Source of the DNA: Chloroflexota bacterium
Lineage (GTDB): Bacteria > Chloroflexota > Anaerolineae > Anaerolineales > Villigracilaceae
Length of the DNA: 64,000 nt
Reading direction: 5' to 3'
Assembly: GCA_016191845.1 (NCBI GenBank)
Contig: JACPVF010000012.1
Coordinates: 62,001-126,000 of the forward strand
How positions within the stretch are numbered: the stretch's first letter is position 1; the number at the start of each line of letters is the position of its first letter. The notes under the pieces were generated by a model. That model was given only the letters and a program-made list of their open reading frames with translations, did not search any database and was not told the origin of the DNA. Positions 35,108 to 47,545 of this stretch are shown here, in pieces. The position numbers were made by a program, and so were the translations under genes.

Positions 35108-37408
35108 TTACATGCTGCGGACTTGAGCAAGCATTCCCGCCACCAGATCTTCGGGGTGCATGGGCATGGCGTCCTTCTGCCACATCAGGATGCTGACCAG
35201 CGGCATGTCGCCAACCATGTCCATGATGTCCATGCCAATGGAGCCATCGGTGCCGTACCGCTCGTTCTTGCCTTCCTCTTCGCCGCCGCTGAACATCTTG
35301 CGGGTCTGTTCCTCCATCATGGCGTACATTGGGCCGAAGACGACCTTGCCGCGTGGATCGCTCATCCACTCACGGACGGTGGATTCCATGTCGAGGATGC
35401 AGGGCAGGTTAAGGGTCGATTCGAGAGTGACCGTCAGCGTGTGGCGGATGTCGGCCGCGGAGGCGGCGATCAGGATGTCAAAGTCGCCGTCCTCGGTGAT
35501 CCACTGCTTGTATTCGGGGTGATAGTACGCAAAGGCGCGGAAGTCGAGCTGGATCGTGACGGTCCTGGTCTCGCCTGGTTCGAGCGCCACCTTGGCGAAG
35601 CCCTTCAATTCCTTCTCAGGGCGTACCAGCGCGGACTTCTGGTCGTGGACGTAGACCTGCACGATCTCCTTGCCTGCGACTTTGCCCGTGTTGGTCACGT
35701 CGACCGTGACCGTCAGCCCGTCCACGTCTTTGAACCTGGTGGCCGAGATGCTCGGGTTGCCGTACTTGAAGGTGGTATAGCTCAGGCCAAAGCCGAAGGG
35801 GAATTGCACAGGCATCTGCTTGGCATCGTAGTAGCGATAGCCGATGAACAGGCCTTCGCCGTAGCGGACCTCGCCCGCGCCGCCCGGCCAGTTGAGGTAG
35901 GCGGGCGTGTCGGCGAGTTTCATCGGGAAGGTCTCGGCCAGCTTGCCGCACGGGTTGACCTTGCCGAACAGCACATCGGCGATGGACACGCCGCCCGCCT
36001 GGCCCATCATCCAGCCTTCGAGCACGGCGGCCACGCCATCGATCCACTCGCTCATTGCCACAGGTGCGCCGTTGTTCAGCACCACCACAGTGTTGGGCTG
36101 GACCCTGGACACGGACTTGATCAGCGCGATCTGCTGGTCGGTCAAGTCGAGGTCGACGCGGTCATAACCTTCAGATTCCTTGAAGGTGGGCAGGGCGATG
36201 TGCAGCACGGCCACGTCCGCCGATTTGGCCAGGGTCACGGCCTGGTCGATCAGATCCTGGCGGAAGGAGTTGTCGGTGGGGTAACCTTCCGCGTAGGTGA
36301 CTTCGGCATTTCCCGCCTGCGCTTTGAATTCGGTGAAGGGCATGGCCACTTTGGTCGGGTTGATGTGCGAGCTGCCGCCGCCCTGGAAGTGGGCCGCTTC
36401 GGCCGAGCGGCCGATCACGGCGATATGTTGTTGTCCCTGGAGCGGGAGCAAGCCGTTGTTCTTGAGCAGCACCATGCCCTCGTTGGCGATCTGATGCGCC
36501 AGCTCGTGATGCGCATCCACGTCGAAGGTGCCCGTCTTGGGCGTCTGCTTGGCCTTGAAGACGATGCCCAGGATGCGGCGCACGGATTCGTTGAGGACGG
36601 CTTCATCCAGCTCGCCCGAGCGGACAGCGTCCACCACGGCCTGCACGCGGCGTGCCTGCGGACCAGGCATTTCCCAGTCGAGACCAGCCTTGAGCGCTGC
36701 CACACGGTCGCGCACCGCGCCCCAGTCGGAGACGACCAGACCCTCGAAGCCCCATTCTTCCTTGAGGATCTCGGTCAGCAGGTAGTGGTGCTGTGAAGCG
36801 AGGGTGCCGTTGAGTTTGTTGTACGAGCACATCACGGTCCACGGTTTGGCCTGTTTGACGGCTTTCTCGAAGGCGGGCAGGTAGATCTCGCGCAGGGTGC
36901 GCTCGTCGACCTCGGAGCTCATCGTGAAGCGCTGGAATTCCTGGTTGTTGGCGGCATAGTGCTTGAGGGAGGTACCCACGCCCTTGCTCTGCACGCCGTT
37001 GATGAAGCTGGCGGCCAGTTCCCCCGCGAGGTACGGGTCCTCGGAGAAGTATTCGAAGTTGCGGCCGCACAGCGGGGAGCGCTTCATGTTCGCGCCCGGG
37101 CCGAGCAGCACGTCGACGTTGAGGGAGATGCATTCTTCGGCCAGCGCTTCGCCCATTTTGTAGATCAGGCCCACGTCCCAGGTGGAGGCGGTGCAGGATG
37201 CGGTGGGGAAGCAGGTGGCGGGCAGGCTGTCGATGGCCATCGAGTTGACATTGGGCACGCGGCGCACACCGTGCGGGCCATCGGACACGGTCATTTCAGG
37301 AACGCCGAGGCGCTCGATGGGCGTGGTGGTCCACGCGCTGGCGCCCGTGCACAGGGCGGCCTTTTCTTCGAGCGTCATCTGGGCGATGATGGATTGAATA
37401 TCGGTCAT
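35108..37408 (-). CDS. GH3 beta-glucosidase, cytoplasmic
   Basis: A 766-residue glycosidase without signal peptide. GH3 N-terminal barrel: TVSDGPHGVRRV, VLLGPGANMKRSPLCGRNFE (substrate loop), SLKHYAANNQE (KH and N) and the nucleophile Asp in GLVVSDWGAV. The C-terminal sandwich has NGLLPLQGQQHIAVIG and GGGSSHINP, followed by an FN3-like domain (TVTVDVTNTGKVAGKEIVQVYV). An extra tail of about 70 residues is rich in Met and acidic residues, as in some anaerobe GH3 enzymes. ATG 37408 has GGAGC upstream. Likely removes terminal beta-glucose from imported oligosaccharides. Confidence 0.92.
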   Translation of the reverse strand: MTDIQSIIAQMTLEEKAALCTGASAWTTTPIERLGVPEMTVSDGPHGVRRVPNVNSMAIDSLPATCFPTASCTASTWDVGLIYKMGEALAEECISLNVDVLLGPGANMKRSPLCGRNFEYFSEDPYLAGELAASFINGVQSKGVGTSLKHYAANNQEFQRFTMSSEVDERTLREIYLPAFEKAVKQAKPWTVMCSYNKLNGTLASQHHYLLTEILKEEWGFEGLVVSDWGAVRDRVAALKAGLDWEMPGPQARRVQAVVDAVRSGELDEAVLNESVRRILGIVFKAKQTPKTGTFDVDAHHELAHQIANEGMVLLKNNGLLPLQGQQHIAVIGRSAEAAHFQGGGSSHINPTKVAMPFTEFKAQAGNAEVTYAEGYPTDNSFRQDLIDQAVTLAKSADVAVLHIALPTFKESEGYDRVDLDLTDQQIALIKSVSRVQPNTVVVLNNGAPVAMSEWIDGVAAVLEGWMMGQAGGVSIADVLFGKVNPCGKLAETFPMKLADTPAYLNWPGGAGEVRYGEGLFIGYRYYDAKQMPVQFPFGFGLSYTTFKYGNPSISATRFKDVDGLTVTVDVTNTGKVAGKEIVQVYVHDQKSALVRPEKELKGFAKVALEPGETRTVTIQLDFRAFAYYHPEYKQWITEDGDFDILIAASAADIRHTLTVTLESTLNLPCILDMESTVREWMSDPRGKVVFGPMYAMMEEQTRKMFSGGEEEGKNERYGTDGSIGMDIMDMVGDMPLVSILMWQKDAMPMHPEDLVAGMLAQVRSM

Positions 37409-37434
37409 GGAAGTGCTCCTGGATCTTGGATGGA

Positions 37435-39912
37435 TCACGCGAACGATTCGTACAGACTCTGGACCTTGAGCGCCGACTGCACCTGGGCGGCGGACCAACC
37501 TTCGGGCAGGGGAGCGCTGACGCGGACGGTGCGCCCTGCAGGCAGGTCGAAGTAGTTGTCGCTGAAGACGACATCCGCATCATCCAGCGAGAGCTCGACG
37601 AAGCGGGCCAGGCTGCGAGCTGTGATGTCCACCAGCAGGGTCTGACCTTCGACGTTGACCTGAGTCTTCAGGCCAGGTTTGCGCAGTTCGATGTGTTTGT
37701 TCGCCACGAACGGCGTGACACTGGTCGCGGCCAGTTGACCGTCGCGCCACATCTCAGCCGCGAACACGACATTGCGCTGGTTGTCGGCGGAAACCTGGGT
37801 CGAGAAGTCGTGTGTGCTGACCAATGTGTCGGCCAGCGCCTCCGCGCGGATGAACTGTTCGCCCTTTTGCAGGGCCTTGCCATCCAGCGTCTCCAGCCGC
37901 CAGCGGATTTCAACATCGACAGGCTCGACCAGGTCACTGGTGACGTGGATCTTCATCGTCTTGCCGTAGTCCGCCACCGAGAGCAGCAGTGGGGCATAGA
38001 AACGTTTGGCCGCATAGTGGAGCGCCTTCCAGCGTCCGAAGTAATCGAGACTGGCCCACGAAGCCACGGGCCAGCAGTCATTGAGCTGCCAGATGAGCGT
38101 GCCGCTGACGCGGTTGCGGTTGCGCCGCCAATGTTCCACGCCGTAGCGGATTCCCTCGGCCTGCAGGATCAGGCTCAGGTACACCAGCGACGGGAAATGC
38201 CTGGGCATGCGGAAGGTATCCGTCATCTGCGCGATCATCAGACCGTTGCCCGATCCGCTGCGCTGGTGATGCTCCATGATGTAGGAGGTCATGTTCCAGT
38301 CGGCGGGGTCGGCGTAGGTGGCGATGGTCTTGAGCGGCGGCAGCGCCTGGAAGCCAAACTCGCTCATGAAGCGCGGGAACTGCGTGCGGTAGGCCGTGAA
38401 CGGCTTGCGCCCGTGCCACACGTCCCAGTAGTGACAGTCGCCCTGGACCTGGTTGTTGGCGCCCTCGAAGGGGGTGTTCGCCGAGGCCGAGCTGGGCCAG
38501 TAGGGATGATCGGGATCTTCGATTTCGAGCAATTCGGGCAGCATGTGATGGAACATGCGGTCATAGCCATCTTTGAGACGCTGGTTGAGCGGATCCTCGG
38601 GCTTGTTCCAGCCCCAGTCGCACCAGCCCTGTTCCATCTCGTTGTTGCCGCACCAGATGGCCAGCGCTGCGTGATGACGCAGGCGGCGGATGTTCTCGAC
38701 CGCTTCGATGCGCACGTTCTCGAAGAAGTCCGCGTCGGCGGGATAGATGCCGCAGGCGAACATGAAGTCCTGCCAGACCAGCAGGCCCAGGCGGTCGCAC
38801 AGGTCGTAGAACATGTCTTCGGGGTAGTAGCCGCCGCCCCAGACGCGCAGCATGTTCATGTTGGCGTCCACGGCGCTCTGGAGCAGGCCTTCCAGCATCG
38901 ACTCGGTGATGCGCGTTGGCAGCGAGTCGGTCGGGATCCAGTCTGCGCCCTTGGCGAACAACCGCACGCCATTGACGTAGAACGCAAATTCCTTGCCCCA
39001 CTGGTCAAGTTCCTGGCTGAGTTCCACTGTGCGCAGGCCGATCTTGTAGGTTCTGCGATCGAGAATGTCCTTCCCATCCTTCAACACGACCTCAACCTCA
39101 TACAACGGCTGATCGCCGTAGCCGTTCGGCCACCACAGTTGCGGATTGGGGATCTGGACCGAGAGATTCGCAAAGGAGGGGTCGCCGTCGATCAAGGTAA
39201 GCAGGCTTTCTTCGGACTGGAACGTTTCGCCCCCGGGGCTGGTGACCTTCAAAACAGCCTGGACCCCGTCCCAGCCATCTGTTTCGACGGTGATATCTGC
39301 GCTGACGGTAGCCGACATCTCGTCGAGTTCTTGCCGCACGTGGACATCCTCGAAGCGGACGGCGTAGCCCTCCAGCCGAATGTCCTTCCACACGCCGATG
39401 GGCGGCAGCTTGGGACCCCAGTCCCAACCCCAGTGACAGGGCGCCTTGCGCAGGTGCGGTCCGCCGGGGATGTCGCCACCGCCCGGAAGCGGCAGCTGTG
39501 CTTGTTTGGCGGTGATGAAGCGCACGGGCGAACCGAAGTAGATGCGGATCTCGTTCTCGCCTGTGTGCAACAGGTCTTTCACGTCCCATTCCCAGCAGCG
39601 GAACATGTTATCGGCATGGCCGAGGAATTCGCCGTTGAGGTAAACGTCGGCCAGGGTGTCGAGCCCGTCGCAGACGAGGGTGACATTCTCCTGGGCCAGC
39701 AGGTCCTTGTCCACGTTGAAGGAACGGTGGTACTCCCAGTCCGTTTCGGCCACCCACATCACCTTGAGCTCATTGTCGGCCACGAACGGGTCGGGGATGC
39801 GGCCCAGGGCCAGCAGATCGGTGTGGACACCGCCCGGGACCTGGGCGGGCAGCCAGTCCTGTGCGCCTGCCTGACGGAATTGCCAGGCGCCTGTCAGAGA
39901 TTGTTTTTGCAT
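37435..39912 (-). CDS. GH2 beta-mannosidase
   Basis: An 825-residue enzyme of the GH2 mannosidase branch. Sandwich domain MQKQSLTGAWQFRQAGAQDW, PCHWGWDWGPKLPPIGVWKD (highly conserved in beta-mannosidases), VRLFAKGADWIPTDSLPTRI, LRVWGGGYYPEDMFYDLCD, acid/base Glu in IWCGNNEMEQGW and nucleophile Glu in FMSEFGFQALPP. No signal peptide, so it acts in the cytoplasm on short beta-mannosides brought in by the Opp-type transporter upstream. First enzyme gene after the terminator at 39941-39976; it may need its own promoter. Confidence 0.95.
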   Translation of the reverse strand: MQKQSLTGAWQFRQAGAQDWLPAQVPGGVHTDLLALGRIPDPFVADNELKVMWVAETDWEYHRSFNVDKDLLAQENVTLVCDGLDTLADVYLNGEFLGHADNMFRCWEWDVKDLLHTGENEIRIYFGSPVRFITAKQAQLPLPGGGDIPGGPHLRKAPCHWGWDWGPKLPPIGVWKDIRLEGYAVRFEDVHVRQELDEMSATVSADITVETDGWDGVQAVLKVTSPGGETFQSEESLLTLIDGDPSFANLSVQIPNPQLWWPNGYGDQPLYEVEVVLKDGKDILDRRTYKIGLRTVELSQELDQWGKEFAFYVNGVRLFAKGADWIPTDSLPTRITESMLEGLLQSAVDANMNMLRVWGGGYYPEDMFYDLCDRLGLLVWQDFMFACGIYPADADFFENVRIEAVENIRRLRHHAALAIWCGNNEMEQGWCDWGWNKPEDPLNQRLKDGYDRMFHHMLPELLEIEDPDHPYWPSSASANTPFEGANNQVQGDCHYWDVWHGRKPFTAYRTQFPRFMSEFGFQALPPLKTIATYADPADWNMTSYIMEHHQRSGSGNGLMIAQMTDTFRMPRHFPSLVYLSLILQAEGIRYGVEHWRRNRNRVSGTLIWQLNDCWPVASWASLDYFGRWKALHYAAKRFYAPLLLSVADYGKTMKIHVTSDLVEPVDVEIRWRLETLDGKALQKGEQFIRAEALADTLVSTHDFSTQVSADNQRNVVFAAEMWRDGQLAATSVTPFVANKHIELRKPGLKTQVNVEGQTLLVDITARSLARFVELSLDDADVVFSDNYFDLPAGRTVRVSAPLPEGWSAAQVQSALKVQSLYESFA

Positions 39913-39940
39913 TGGTTATCCTTGCGAATTTGAGTTTTGG

Positions 39941-39976
39941 AAAAAATTCTCCCGCCGCCATGCATGGCGGCGGGAG
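39941..39976 (-). terminator. Terminator after the Opp transporter operon
   Basis: A perfect 28-base palindrome (39949-39976) followed on the minus strand by a run of six T residues (39946-39941). It lies 30 bases after the OppF stop and upstream of the GH2 gene. Confidence 0.88.
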
Positions 39977-40005
39977 GGCCGCCTTGAGCGGATGTTTATG
40001 AATTT

Positions 40006-40807
<802 letters not shown>

Positions 40808-40818
<11 letters not shown>

Positions 40819-41833
40819 TTTGGGAAGCCTCCCGGGCGTAAGCCTCTCTCAATTCATTTTCCGATAAGATGCAACGGTACGTGCGGCCGTTGCCCGCATC
40901 GCGCAGCGGGACGGAGGTCACGCGGCACTCGGGCTTGGCCAGCTTGCAGCGTTCGGCAAATCGGCAGCCCATGGGCGGTTTCTTGAGGTTGGGCGGCACG
41001 CCGGGGATGGCTGTCAGCTTGACATCGCGCAGACCCTTTTCAGGCACGATGATCGAGCCCATTAGGCCCTTCGAGTAGGGGTGGAGCGGATCGAACACGG
41101 CTTCCTGTGCGGCGGCCTTTTCCACGATCTGCCCGGCGTACATGACCATGATGTCATCGGTCACGTTGTACAAGAGCGGGAGTTCGTGAGTGATAAAGAT
41201 CATCGAGCTGATGAAGCCTGCTTCCATCAATTGCTTCAACATCTTGATGACCATTTTCTGAGAAGTGACGTCCAGAGCGGAGGAGGGCTCGTCGGCGATC
41301 AGTACCTTCGGCAGGAGCAGCACCGACACGGCGATGACCGTGCGCTGTTTCATACCGCCCGAAAGTTCGACGGGGTACTTTTCCAGCACCTCGGCGGGCA
41401 GGCCTACGGTCTCAAACAACTTTCTGGCACGATCATAAATGTCCTTCTTGGTGACGTACATGTCGTGTTCTTGAATGACGTCTTCAATGAAGTGGATGAT
41501 CTTTTGCGTGGGGTTGAGCGCATTCATCGCGGCCTGGGGGATGTAGGCGATCTCGCGTCCCAGGATGGATTTGCGCACATCGTCGGGATTCATCCCGGAG
41601 ATATTGCGCCCGTCGATGATGATGTCACCGCTCATGTAGTGCAGTGGGGGGAAGTAATATCCCATCAGGCTGAGCGCCAGCGTGGACTTGCCGCAGCCCG
41701 ATTCGCCCGCGATGCCCAAAGACCGCCCTTCCTCAACCTTGAGCGAGACATGGTCGACGGCGTATACGTCCTCGCGGAAGCGGGTGACGTATTTCGTCGT
41801 CAGTTCATGTACCTCTAACATGGTGTTTGCCAT
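40808..41833 (-). CDS. Opp/Dpp-type ABC ATPase (OppD-like)
   Basis: A 341-residue ATPase: Walker [17 protein letters not shown], signature [20 protein letters not shown], Walker [17 protein letters not shown] and switch His in [15 protein letters not shown]. The C-terminal oligo_HPY region has four cysteines ([17 protein letters not shown] and a later RCI), the pattern reported to hold an iron-sulfur cluster in some Dpp/Opp ATPases. It pairs with the short OppF-like ATPase. Confidence 0.93.
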
Positions 41834-41843
41834 TGGGTATCTC

Positions 41844-43094
41844 CTAGTCTCTCAGGGCGGGATTGAATACCTGATCGAGGCCTGTGTTCATCAGGTTCAT
41901 CGAGAAGGTGATCAGGGCGATGGTCATAAGCACGGGGAAGTAGGCCCACCAGCGTCCCTGGATATGAGCCTGGTAGATCATGGCCCAGTTCATCATCAAT
42001 CCCAGGGTGGGGGTCTCCGTTGTCTTGGGGCCCAGCCCCAGGATCGACAGGCTCGCCTCCGCCAGGATGCCCGAGGAGATCTGCAGGATCAACGCCATGA
42101 TGACGTACGAGGCGATATAGGGCAGGATGTCAGTGAGGATGATGTGGACGATGGAGTGCCCGGACAGTTTGGACAGGTTGACGTGGTCGCGGTTGCGCAG
42201 GGAGATCACTTGCGCGCGTACCGCCCTGGCCGTCCAGGGCCAGGCCGTCAGGCCGATCACTGTCGCCACCAGGAAGGGTCCTCGTTGTTCCTGGCCGACG
42301 CTGTAGGAGATCAGGATCAGCAACACGAAACTGGGGATAACGATGAAGAGGTTGGTGACGAAGTTGATGATGTCATCCACCATGCCGCCCACATAGCCAG
42401 CCAGCAGGCCGAGGGTCAGGCCGATCAGGGTGGCGACCAGGCCAGCCACGAGGCCAATCTGCAGGGAGGTGCGGGTGGCAGCGACCAATTCGGTCAGCAC
42501 GTCGCGTCCGAAGTTGTCGGTCCCGAACGGCAGGAAGCGGACGCTTGCTACTTCGCTGACATTTACATAATCGGCCTGGTTGATCGCGTTCGACTCTTCG
42601 AGCGTGCCTGTTTCGGCGTTCTTTTGGGCGATGATCGCCCCTTCAGTGGATAGAATACCCTTAAGGGAGGTATCCAGCCGTTGGTAATAGCGCTGCTTGG
42701 CGAAGGTCATCCCCTGGATCTTCTTGTTAGGGTCGTAATTTTGAGCCCATTGTTCCAGGAGTTTTTCGGTGTTATTGATATCGATCTCGGATTCAGGAAT
42801 CCCATCCGCCACGAGCCAGTCCCGGATATCCGCCCGCTCCTGATCGCCTAATTTGGCGGCCACGCGTTTGGCGGCGGCGTCGGGCAGGTTCAGGGTGTAT
42901 TTGGGAGAGCCGAGGCTGTCATAGGCGCTTACGTAGATACCGGGCGGGAAAAAGGTGCCCTGTCCAATGATCCCCAGCGGAGAATCGGTGATAAAGATCG
43001 GGTAAACGATCACGATCAATACGATCGCCGCAAAAATGGAAAAGCCGACGACGAATTTCGGAGAGCGGAATATCTGTTGAAGGGTATGTTTCAT
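41844..43094 (-). CDS. Opp/Dpp-type ABC permease (OppC-like) with large insert
   Basis: A 416-residue permease, about 110 longer than usual OppC/DppC. After helix 1 (about residues 14-35) there is an extracytoplasmic segment of about 150 residues, instead of the usual 40-50, before the conserved [17 protein letters not shown] element near residue 190. The rest is normal: five helices and the EAA loop in [26 protein letters not shown]. The insert is charged and helical ([20 protein letters not shown] and DYDP-like repeats) and could contact the binding protein or substrate. Confidence 0.92.
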   Translation of the reverse strand: MKHTLQQIFRSPKFVVGFSIFAAIVLIVIVYPIFITDSPLGIIGQGTFFPPGIYVSAYDSLGSPKYTLNLPDAAAKRVAAKLGDQERADIRDWLVADGIPESEIDINNTEKLLEQWAQNYDPNKKIQGMTFAKQRYYQRLDTSLKGILSTEGAIIAQKNAETGTLEESNAINQADYVNVSEVASVRFLPFGTDNFGRDVLTELVAATRTSLQIGLVAGLVATLIGLTLGLLAGYVGGMVDDIINFVTNLFIVIPSFVLLILISYSVGQEQRGPFLVATVIGLTAWPWTARAVRAQVISLRNRDHVNLSKLSGHSIVHIILTDILPYIASYVIMALILQISSGILAEASLSILGLGPKTTETPTLGLMMNWAMIYQAHIQGRWWAYFPVLMTIALITFSMNLMNTGLDQVFNPALRD

Positions 43095-43106
43095 GACAAT
43101 ACTCTC

Positions 43107-44111
43107 CTAGTCGGCCTGCGCCGCTTTGATACGCGGGTCGATGATGCCATAGAGGATTTCGAGCAGGAAGTTCGCGGTCAACACCATCACGGTGATGATC
43201 AGCGTGGAGGCCGAGATCAGCGGGTAATCCTGTCCCATGACGCCGTTCAAGAGTGTAGTGCCGAGGCCGGGATAGCTGAAGATGATCTCCGCCACCAACG
43301 CGCCGCCCACCATGGTGCCGATGGAGAGCGCCAGGCCGGTGATCTGCGGGAGCATCGCATTACGGAACACATACCCAATGATTTTGCGGTCTTTGATGCC
43401 CATGAAGCGGCTGTATTTCACATAGTCCGCATTGAGTTCATAAATAGCCATGGAGCGCATGCCGATGGCCTGGCCGCCGATGGCAATCAGCACGATCGAC
43501 CAGAACGGCAGCTGATAATGGGTGATCACCGACCAGATGAAGGGCCAGGTGAAACTGGGAAGCAGGTCGAACCCGTAGCCGCCCGAGGTTGGGAACCATT
43601 TTAGGTTGACTGCAAAGACCACCAGTAGGATGACGGCCATGCCGAATTGGGGAAGATTGCTGATGAAAATGCTGACGGGCATCAGGATCTTGTCGAAGCT
43701 GCCTTTGAGATAGGCGGCCAGTGCGCCGAGCGTGTTCCCGATCAACCAGCCGACGATGATGGCCGGGAACTGAAGCGCAATCGTCCAACCGATGGAGGCT
43801 TTGAGCACTTCTGAGACAGGTCGGGGATATTGGCTGAAAGAGAGACCAAAGTCGCCATGGACAACATTCCTCATATATAGGAAGAATTGTTCGAGCATGG
43901 GCTTGTTGGTCCCAAAAAGATCAGCATATTGCTGATAGATCGCCTGGACGCCGGAGGCATTACTCATACCTTGGGCCAGCCTCGATACGATGGCTGCCAC
44001 CGGGTCGCCCGGCATCAGACGTGGCAGGATAAAGTTCAGCAGGAATGCAAAAACGAAAGTGATTAAGAACCACCCCAATTTGTTAAGGAAATATTTCCAA
44101 TATCCTTTCAC
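43107..44111 (-). CDS. Opp/Dpp-type ABC permease (OppB-like)
   Basis: A 334-residue permease. [20 protein letters not shown] opens helix 1, [19 protein letters not shown] is the conserved OppB motif, and [26 protein letters not shown] holds the EAA loop. The frame is open back to 44165, but GTG 44111 is preceded by GAGGTG at good spacing, while the ATG at 44144 lies inside a strong hairpin (44136-44172) and has no ribosome site. Confidence 0.9.
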   Translation of the reverse strand: MKGYWKYFLNKLGWFLITFVFAFLLNFILPRLMPGDPVAAIVSRLAQGMSNASGVQAIYQQYADLFGTNKPMLEQFFLYMRNVVHGDFGLSFSQYPRPVSEVLKASIGWTIALQFPAIIVGWLIGNTLGALAAYLKGSFDKILMPVSIFISNLPQFGMAVILLVVFAVNLKWFPTSGGYGFDLLPSFTWPFIWSVITHYQLPFWSIVLIAIGGQAIGMRSMAIYELNADYVKYSRFMGIKDRKIIGYVFRNAMLPQITGLALSIGTMVGGALVAEIIFSYPGLGTTLLNGVMGQDYPLISASTLIITVMVLTANFLLEILYGIIDPRIKAAQAD

Positions 44112-44135
44112 GCGGCACCTCACGTTTAGATAATG

Positions 44136-44172
44136 GACAGCCATGTCCCGGGATTGGCGGAACATGGCTGTC
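44136..44172 (-). promoter_or_regulatory. Stem-loop between binding-protein and permease genes (Opp module)
   Basis: Arms 44136-44146 and 44162-44172 (GACAGCCATGT/ACATGGCTGTC) are exact complements, without a T-run after them. A stem-loop at the 3 prime end of a binding-protein gene commonly protects that mRNA segment and lowers expression of the downstream permeases. Confidence 0.65.
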
Positions 44173-44188
44173 TTCCTACGGCTTACCT

Positions 44189-46087
<1,899 letters not shown>

Positions 46088-46121
46088 CTTCTTTCTCCTA
46101 ATTATGGTTTGATATTCAGTC

Positions 46122-46152
46122 GGAAACCAACCATTTGCGAGGGTGGGTTTCC
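46122..46152 (-). promoter_or_regulatory. Stem-loop in the 5 prime leader of the binding-protein gene
   Basis: GGAAACCAACC (46122-46132) and GGTGGGTTTCC (46142-46152) pair over 11 bases with one mismatch, 35 bases before the start codon on the minus strand. It may stabilise the leader or terminate read-through from the LacI gene. Confidence 0.4.
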
Positions 46153-46269
46153 TGGGAGTCCAGAGACCATATGAGGGGCCCGGACTTCTGTCTCATCGCT
46201 TACTATTAGTATATCCAATCTGCTGAAAAAAGCACCTCCTTCCACATTAAGATTTTTTGATGCTGCATA

Positions 46270-47310
46270 TTAACCGCTGATCAGGTCTTTTCTGATTGCA
46301 CCACACGAATCTCGGATGATGAGTTGGGTATCCATGATGACGTGGCGCGGCGGGTGGATGCCGTTCTCGATCAAGTCCATCAGCAGTTCAACGGCGCGGA
46401 CGCCAAATTGAACCACGGGTTGGCGGATGGTGGTAAGCGGGGGATCATTTGTCGCGGCGAGGGGGACATCGTCGAAGCCGATGAAGGCGATATCGCTGGG
46501 GATGCTCAGGCCCGCCTCGCGTACGGCGCGGATTGCACCGATAGCCATCAGGTCGGAAGCGACAAAGACAGCCTCAGGCCGGGCAGGCAACAGACGCTGC
46601 ATGGCGTAGTATCCGCCCGATTCGGTAAAGTCACCCTCGACCACCAATGCTTCATCTAATCTGACGCCGCGGTCATTCAGGGCCTTCGTGAAACCGGCAT
46701 GGCGGTCAAGCCCCACGGCGCTCAGATTGGGACCGGTGATCGTGGCGATGCGCCGATAGCCAAGGCGAATCAGGTGGACTGCTGCGTTATAAGCTCCGCT
46801 GACATTATCCACATCCACGAAGGTGACGTTGTCGAAGTGTTGGGGACGGCCGAGCACCACCTGTGGGATGTCGGCATCCATCAAGTGGCCGATGATCTGC
46901 TGGTCGCCATGATGACCCGATTGGACCAATACCCCGTCCAACAGGCCTTTGCGGGTGACGCGGGTGAAGATCTTTTTCTCATCTTCCTTGCTACTCACCA
47001 GGAACAATGCCAGAGTGTAGTTGTGCTCATTGCACGCCTGGGCAATGCCCTTGGTCAGGTGGGGAAAGTAAGGATCGGTGAAAAATTGAAAAACGCTTTG
47101 GGGGAGGACCAGGCCGAGGGTCCAGGAACGTTGAGAGGCCAGAGTGCGGGCGGCGGCATTGGGGTGGTAGCCCGTCTGCTGAATCACATCCAGAACGCGG
47201 CGGCGGACGTCTTCACTGACGTTGGGGAGGTCGTTCACCACCCGCGAAACGGTGGATCGGGACACTCCAGCCTGCTCTGCAATGTCTTCCAAGGTCAGAT
47301 TGGACACCAT
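46270..47310 (-). CDS. LacI-family regulator of the manno/gluco-oligosaccharide module
   Basis: A 346-residue repressor. The N-terminal helix-turn-helix is LTLEDIAEQAGVSRSTVSRV with hinge YHPNAAARTLASQRS; the sugar-binding core includes LGLVLPQSVFQFFTDPYFPH, GLLDGVLVQSGHHGDQQ, FVASDLMAIGAIRAVREAG and IAFIGFDDVPLA. The start ATG 47310 has AGGAG; the open frame continues upstream without a family match. It is divergent from the GH130 gene and upstream of the Opp transporter. Two GGGAGCGCTCCC-like sites in the divergent region (47325-47338 and 47419-47432) are its likely operators. Confidence 0.93.
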   Translation of the reverse strand: MVSNLTLEDIAEQAGVSRSTVSRVVNDLPNVSEDVRRRVLDVIQQTGYHPNAAARTLASQRSWTLGLVLPQSVFQFFTDPYFPHLTKGIAQACNEHNYTLALFLVSSKEDEKKIFTRVTRKGLLDGVLVQSGHHGDQQIIGHLMDADIPQVVLGRPQHFDNVTFVDVDNVSGAYNAAVHLIRLGYRRIATITGPNLSAVGLDRHAGFTKALNDRGVRLDEALVVEGDFTESGGYYAMQRLLPARPEAVFVASDLMAIGAIRAVREAGLSIPSDIAFIGFDDVPLAATNDPPLTTIRQPVVQFGVRAVELLMDLIENGIHPPRHVIMDTQLIIRDSCGAIRKDLISG

Positions 47311-47324
47311 GACTCCTGTCAGAT

Positions 47325-47338
47325 TGGTAGCGCTCCCA
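47325..47338. promoter_or_regulatory. LacI operator, proximal to the regulator gene
   Basis: TGGTAGCGCTCCCA, a near-palindrome centred on CG as is typical for LacI-family sites, 14 bases before the regulator start codon. It shares the half-site GGGAGC with the second site at 47419-47432 and probably serves autoregulation. Confidence 0.65.
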
Positions 47339-47386
47339 TCTTCTCTCACAAATTCTTCACAAAAATCCACGTTTTGTTTAGATTTT

Positions 47387-47416
47387 TTGTTCAAAAACTG
47401 TGACGTATGGTATGAT
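47387..47416 (+). promoter_or_regulatory. Promoter of the GH130 gene
   Basis: A -35-like TTGTTC (47387-47392) and -10 TATGAT (47411-47416) with an 18-base spacer. The predicted start of transcription falls inside the operator at 47419-47432. Confidence 0.5.
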
Positions 47417-47418
47417 TG

Positions 47419-47432
47419 TGGGAGCGCTCTCA
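47419..47432. promoter_or_regulatory. LacI operator at the GH130 promoter
   Basis: TGGGAGCGCTCTCA, palindromic at 12 of 14 positions, overlapping the predicted transcription start of the GH130 gene. It lies 94 bases (about nine helical turns) from the proximal operator, a spacing that would allow looping. Confidence 0.7.
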
Positions 47433-47545
47433 TGGTTCATTATAGGATGCTTACCGGTAATAGTCAACAGGATTAATGTCACTTTAACGGCAAGTGATCC
47501 CAAGTTATCATTTGCTTGTCTATCCCTTTTGCCCTGGAGGTATCC

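Noticed and set aside
34592-39933. Very long open frames antisense to the GH3, GH94 and GH2 genes (700-835 codons)
   Set aside because: They mirror GC-rich coding sequence on the opposite strand, show His/Asp/Gly/Arg-rich composition with no domain, and the minus-strand genes have clear catalytic motifs.
47451-47460. Perfect palindrome TTACCGGTAA upstream of the GH130 gene
   Set aside because: It resembles the CGGTAACG half-sites but in inverted arrangement without the central CG, and ten-base palindromes occur by chance; not called as an operator.
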